Source: Actinomycetota bacterium (GTDB lineage: Bacteria; Actinomycetota; Actinomycetes; Nanopelagicales; Nanopelagicaceae). From it: a DNA stretch of 7,129 bases. The notes beneath the pieces are model-generated. The model saw nothing but the letters and a program-made list of their open reading frames with translations. It was not told the origin of the DNA and did not search any database. The DNA lies in the NCBI GenBank assembly GCA_009924725.1, contig RFRA01000057.1, positions 1 through 7,129 on the forward strand. The letters run 5' to 3'. Positions 4,893 through 7,129 of this stretch are shown here, one piece after another. Position 1 is the first letter of the stretch; each line of letters starts with the position of its first letter. A program made the position numbers and the translations under genes.

Positions 4893-6028
4893 AACCGCTG
4901 CGTTTGCCATTAGCAACTGGTGATCATTTCATTGATCCGCCGGTGGTATTGGCACCAATGGCAGGTATTACTAACTCCGCTTTTCGCATGTTGTGTCGCG
5001 AACAAGGAGCTGGCTTATTTGTTTCCGAAATGGTTACTGCTCGCGCACTACTAGAGCGACGCCCTGATACTTTGCGCATGATCGCACCAGGGGCTGGTGA
5101 GTGGCCAAGGTCTGTGCAACTTTATTCAACTGATCCGCACACCATGCGTGCAGCGGTAACGATGATGGGTAAAGAGAATTTAGCCGATCACATTGATATG
5201 AATTTTGGTTGTCCAGTTCCTAAAGTAACTCGCAAAGGTGGCGGGGCTGCATTGCCATACAAGCGCAATCTCTTTACCTCGATTGTGGACGCCGCAGTTG
5301 AAGCTGCTAAGCCATTTGGAATTCCAGTTACCGTGAAAATGCGCATCGGCATTGATAGCGATCATGAAACATATTTAGAAGCAGCAACATCGGCTGCCAA
5401 CTTAGGTGTCGCTTGGGTTGCTTTGCATGCGCGCACTGCCCAACAGATGTATGAAGGAAAAGCCGATTGGTCGGCTATTTCGCAGCTAGTTGAGCACTTA
5501 AAACCAACTGGCGTGCCTGTTTTAGGTAATGGCGATATTTGGTCTGGCGCCGATGGCTTAGCAATGGTTGCTGAAACTGGCTGTGCTGGCGTGGTTGTAG
5601 GTCGTGGCTGCTTAGGTCGGCCTTGGTTATTCGCAGATTTAGTTGCCGCATTTTCTGGCACCCAGAGCAAAGTCCTACCAACTCTTTTTGAAGTTCGCGA
5701 AGTTATGTATCGCCATGGTGAACTAATTGTTGACTACTTTGAAAATGAAGATCGTGGTTGTCGCGATCTGCGTAAACACATGGCTTGGTACCTAAAAGGT
5801 TTCCGCGTGCACAGCGAACTGCGTCGCCAATTCGGAATGGTTGGTTCTCTTGCCGAACTCCGTGGCTTGCTTGATCAGCTTGATGATCAACCATATCCAG
5901 TTGAAGTTAGCGAAAAGCCACGTGGTCGCACTAGCCATGGTCGCCCAGTTACGTTGCCAGATGGTTGGTTGCTTGACCCCGATGAAATTGTCGAGATCGA
6001 ACTCGAAGATATGTTCTCTGGTGGCTGA
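4862..6028 (+). CDS. dusB: tRNA-dihydrouridine synthase (DusB/NifR3 family)
   Basis: This FMN enzyme reduces specific uridines in tRNA to dihydrouridine using NADPH. The 388-residue protein has the FMN barrel start PPVVLAPMAGITNSAFR at 26-42, the signature DHIDMNFGCP at 109-118 with catalytic Cys117, KVTRKGGGAAL at 121-131, VTVKMRIG at 156-163, HARTAQQMYEGKADW at 189-203, and the FMN-phosphate loops GNGDI (222-226) and VVVGRGCLGRPWLF (244-257). A helical tRNA-binding domain follows (RKHMAWYLKGF at 304-314), then a tail rich in charged residues, common in actinobacterial members. The ATG at 4862 is supported by AGGTGGAG at 4852-4859 inside the glyS 3' end; this gives a 31-nt overlap. A TTG at 4886 would shorten the overlap but has a poorer upstream context. 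The stop shares one base with the next gene's ATG. Confidence 0.94.
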   Translation: MVSTTSAGLLKPLRLPLATGDHFIDPPVVLAPMAGITNSAFRMLCREQGAGLFVSEMVTARALLERRPDTLRMIAPGAGEWPRSVQLYSTDPHTMRAAVTMMGKENLADHIDMNFGCPVPKVTRKGGGAALPYKRNLFTSIVDAAVEAAKPFGIPVTVKMRIGIDSDHETYLEAATSAANLGVAWVALHARTAQQMYEGKADWSAISQLVEHLKPTGVPVLGNGDIWSGADGLAMVAETGCAGVVVGRGCLGRPWLFADLVAAFSGTQSKVLPTLFEVREVMYRHGELIVDYFENEDRGCRDLRKHMAWYLKGFRVHSELRRQFGMVGSLAELRGLLDQLDDQPYPVEVSEKPRGRTSHGRPVTLPDGWLLDPDEIVEIELEDMFSGG

Positions 6029-6681
6029 TGTTTCTCTTTAAACTATTTCGTAGAGTGATTGCCTTCTTACTACTTCTGGTGATTGTTGTCCCGGTATTTG
6101 CACTTGGCAAAACTTGGTATGCCGCAAATAATCCAACAATTCGAAATGCTGATGTGATTGTGGTACTCGGTGCTGCGCAACTAGATGGCCGGCCTGGATT
6201 AGTTTTAGAAGCGCGACTAACTGAAGCAAAGCGCATTTACGATTTAGGTTTAGCCAAAAAGATCATTACGGTTGGCGGTGGCGCACCAGGTGATCGCACC
6301 ACTGAAGCAGCAACAGGACGAATCTGGCTAATGCAAAATGGTGTGAAGTATGCAAATTTAAAAGCGATTGAAGTTGGTCGAGATACTTTAAGTTCTACTA
6401 AAGCTTATGCCGCAGAATTGCGCGCTCGAAAAATTAAGAATGTAATTATCGTGACCGACCCATTACATTGCTTGCGATCCATGACCATGGCCAATGATCT
6501 TGGCCTAATTGCGACCTGCTCACCTGTTCAAGGTGGCCCAAATGCCTTGGAAAAGAGTGGATTTAAGTACTTGATTCGCGAAGCTGGCGCTTACTTGGCC
6601 TACATAACACTTGGTCGTCACGGAGTTCGCATCAGTGACCGTTTACCTTCAGACAACATTCTCAATAAGGTAACACCATGA
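6028..6681 (+). CDS. Membrane-anchored YdcF/SanA-like DUF218 protein
   Basis: The 217-residue protein has a basic N-terminus and one hydrophobic segment (about 10-27, IAFLLLLVIVVPVFALGK), so it is probably anchored in the membrane with its domain outside. The rest matches DUF218: ADVIVVLGAAQ at 41-51, ARLTEAKRIYDLGLAKKIITVGGG at 62-85, TTEAATGRIWLMQNGV at 91-106, DTLSSTKA at 119-126 and IVTDPLHCLRSMTMA at 141-155 (family pattern VTSxxHxxRA). Related SanA/YdcF proteins are linked to envelope integrity or vancomycin tolerance in enterobacteria, but the reaction is not known, so no activity is assigned. It sits between dusB (1-nt overlap) and dgt (4-nt overlap), and so is part of the same operon. 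A short GGTGG lies 3 nt before the ATG, so translation probably depends on coupling. Family assignment is good; function unknown. Confidence 0.85.
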   Translation: MFLFKLFRRVIAFLLLLVIVVPVFALGKTWYAANNPTIRNADVIVVLGAAQLDGRPGLVLEARLTEAKRIYDLGLAKKIITVGGGAPGDRTTEAATGRIWLMQNGVKYANLKAIEVGRDTLSSTKAYAAELRARKIKNVIIVTDPLHCLRSMTMANDLGLIATCSPVQGGPNALEKSGFKYLIREAGAYLAYITLGRHGVRISDRLPSDNILNKVTP

Positions 6682-7129
6682 GCGAATTGATTGGCTACAC
6701 ATCTCGTGATCAAGAACGCTTCCTTGATGAACCAGCTAAGCGTGCTGGTCGCACTGAATTCATGCGCGATCGAGCTCGGGTCATTCATTCCGCAGCTCTT
6801 CGTCGATTAGCCGCAAAAACTCAAGTGGCTGTCCCTTGGGAAAATGATTTTCAACGGACTCGACTTTCACACTCTTTAGAGTGCGCGCAGATTGGCCGCG
6901 AACTTGGCGAGTCACTTGGCGCTGATCCAGATTTATTAGAAACTTCATGTTTAGCTCATGACTTAGGGCACCCACCTTTTGGTCACAATGGCGAAGAAGC
7001 TTTGGCTGAACTCGCCAAAGATTGTGGTGGCTTTGAGGGAAATGCCCAAAGTTTTAGATTGTTAACTCGAATCGAAGCTAAGAGCATTGATGCCAATGGT
7101 AAAACTGTTGGTTTGAATTTAACGCGCGC
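6678..7129 (+). CDS. dgt: dNTP triphosphohydrolase, HD domain (3' end outside window)
   Basis: Dgt hydrolyses deoxynucleoside triphosphates (dGTP in E. coli) to the nucleoside and triphosphate, helping control dNTP pools. The first 150 codons are present. YTSRDQERFLDEPAKRAGRTEFMRDRARVIHSAALRRLAAKTQV at the N-terminus is the usual opening of the actinobacterial form, followed by ENDFQRTRLSHSLE (55-68) and the HD metal site: His65, His94-Asp95 in LAHDLGHPPFGHNGEE (92-107), with His98 and His103. GFEGNAQSFRLLTRIE at 118-133 is the family substrate/allosteric region. The start ATG overlaps the preceding stop (ATGA), and AAGG at 6667-6670 is 7 nt upstream. The frame stays open to the window edge. 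In other actinobacteria dgt is often followed by dnaG; that cannot be tested here. True substrate range is not visible in the sequence. Confidence 0.94.
   Translation, partial: MSELIGYTSRDQERFLDEPAKRAGRTEFMRDRARVIHSAALRRLAAKTQVAVPWENDFQRTRLSHSLECAQIGRELGESLGADPDLLETSCLAHDLGHPPFGHNGEEALAELAKDCGGFEGNAQSFRLLTRIEAKSIDANGKTVGLNLTR

Noticed and set aside
5362..5670. Open frame of about 100 codons antisense to dusB
   Set aside because: It lies wholly inside a strongly conserved gene, shows no recognisable domain, and has low-complexity composition typical of an antisense shadow.
1..7129. Mobile elements, CRISPR arrays, tRNA or rRNA genes, phage or defence genes
   Set aside because: No transposase or integrase motifs, no regularly spaced repeats, no tRNA-like cloverleaf noticed, and coding sequence fills nearly the whole window.

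Overview
The window looks like a piece of chromosome from a low-GC, compact-genome actinobacterium. I infer something like the freshwater acI / Nanopelagicales lineage, but cannot prove it from sequence alone. The reasons are the actinobacterial gene order (recO-uppS next to zur, glyS, dusB and dgt; compare the glyS-smtB-zur-uppS-recO block of Mycobacterium and the zur-uppS-recO block of Streptomyces), moderate AT richness unlike soil actinobacteria, stop/start overlaps between most neighbours, no gap above about 105 bases, and TANNNT -10 boxes exactly 6 nt before start codons, as expected for leaderless actinobacterial mRNAs. Nothing suggests phage, plasmid, insertion sequence, CRISPR or recent transfer.

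Left part (1-1937, + strand): the 3' end of leuA (2-isopropylmalate synthase, leucine-binding regulatory domain), recO (recombination mediator, apparently with its own leaderless promoter) and uppS (cis-prenyl diphosphate synthase, cell-wall lipid carrier), with recO and uppS overlapping.

Middle part (1939-3123): a compact zinc-homeostasis module on the - strand. A ZIP-family metal transporter gene is followed 11 nt later by a Zur-type Fur-family repressor with every zinc ligand of the mycobacterial protein conserved. In front of the transporter is a perfect 21-bp palindrome (10-bp arms, central G) containing the actinobacterial Zur-box core. It sits between the transporter and a divergent small antibiotic-biosynthesis-monooxygenase (ABM) fold gene, and overlaps the probable promoter regions of both. 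The simplest reading is an autoregulated loop: zinc-loaded Zur shuts off its own gene and the importer, and possibly the ABM gene.

Right part (3124-7129, + strand): the ABM-fold gene, a 104-nt leader with a strong bulged hairpin, glyS (alpha2-type glycyl-tRNA synthetase with a Cys4 zinc site), dusB (tRNA dihydrouridine synthase), a membrane-anchored YdcF/SanA-like DUF218 protein, and the 5' part of dgt (HD-domain dNTP triphosphohydrolase). From glyS onward the genes overlap, suggesting one translation- and nucleotide-related operon.

Most of the window is ordinary housekeeping. The observations most worth following are the Zur operator in a divergent promoter pair, the apparent use of a ZIP importer at the zur locus where Streptomyces has a Znu ABC importer, and the structured leader before glyS. 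I found no convincing evidence of a wholly new biological system.
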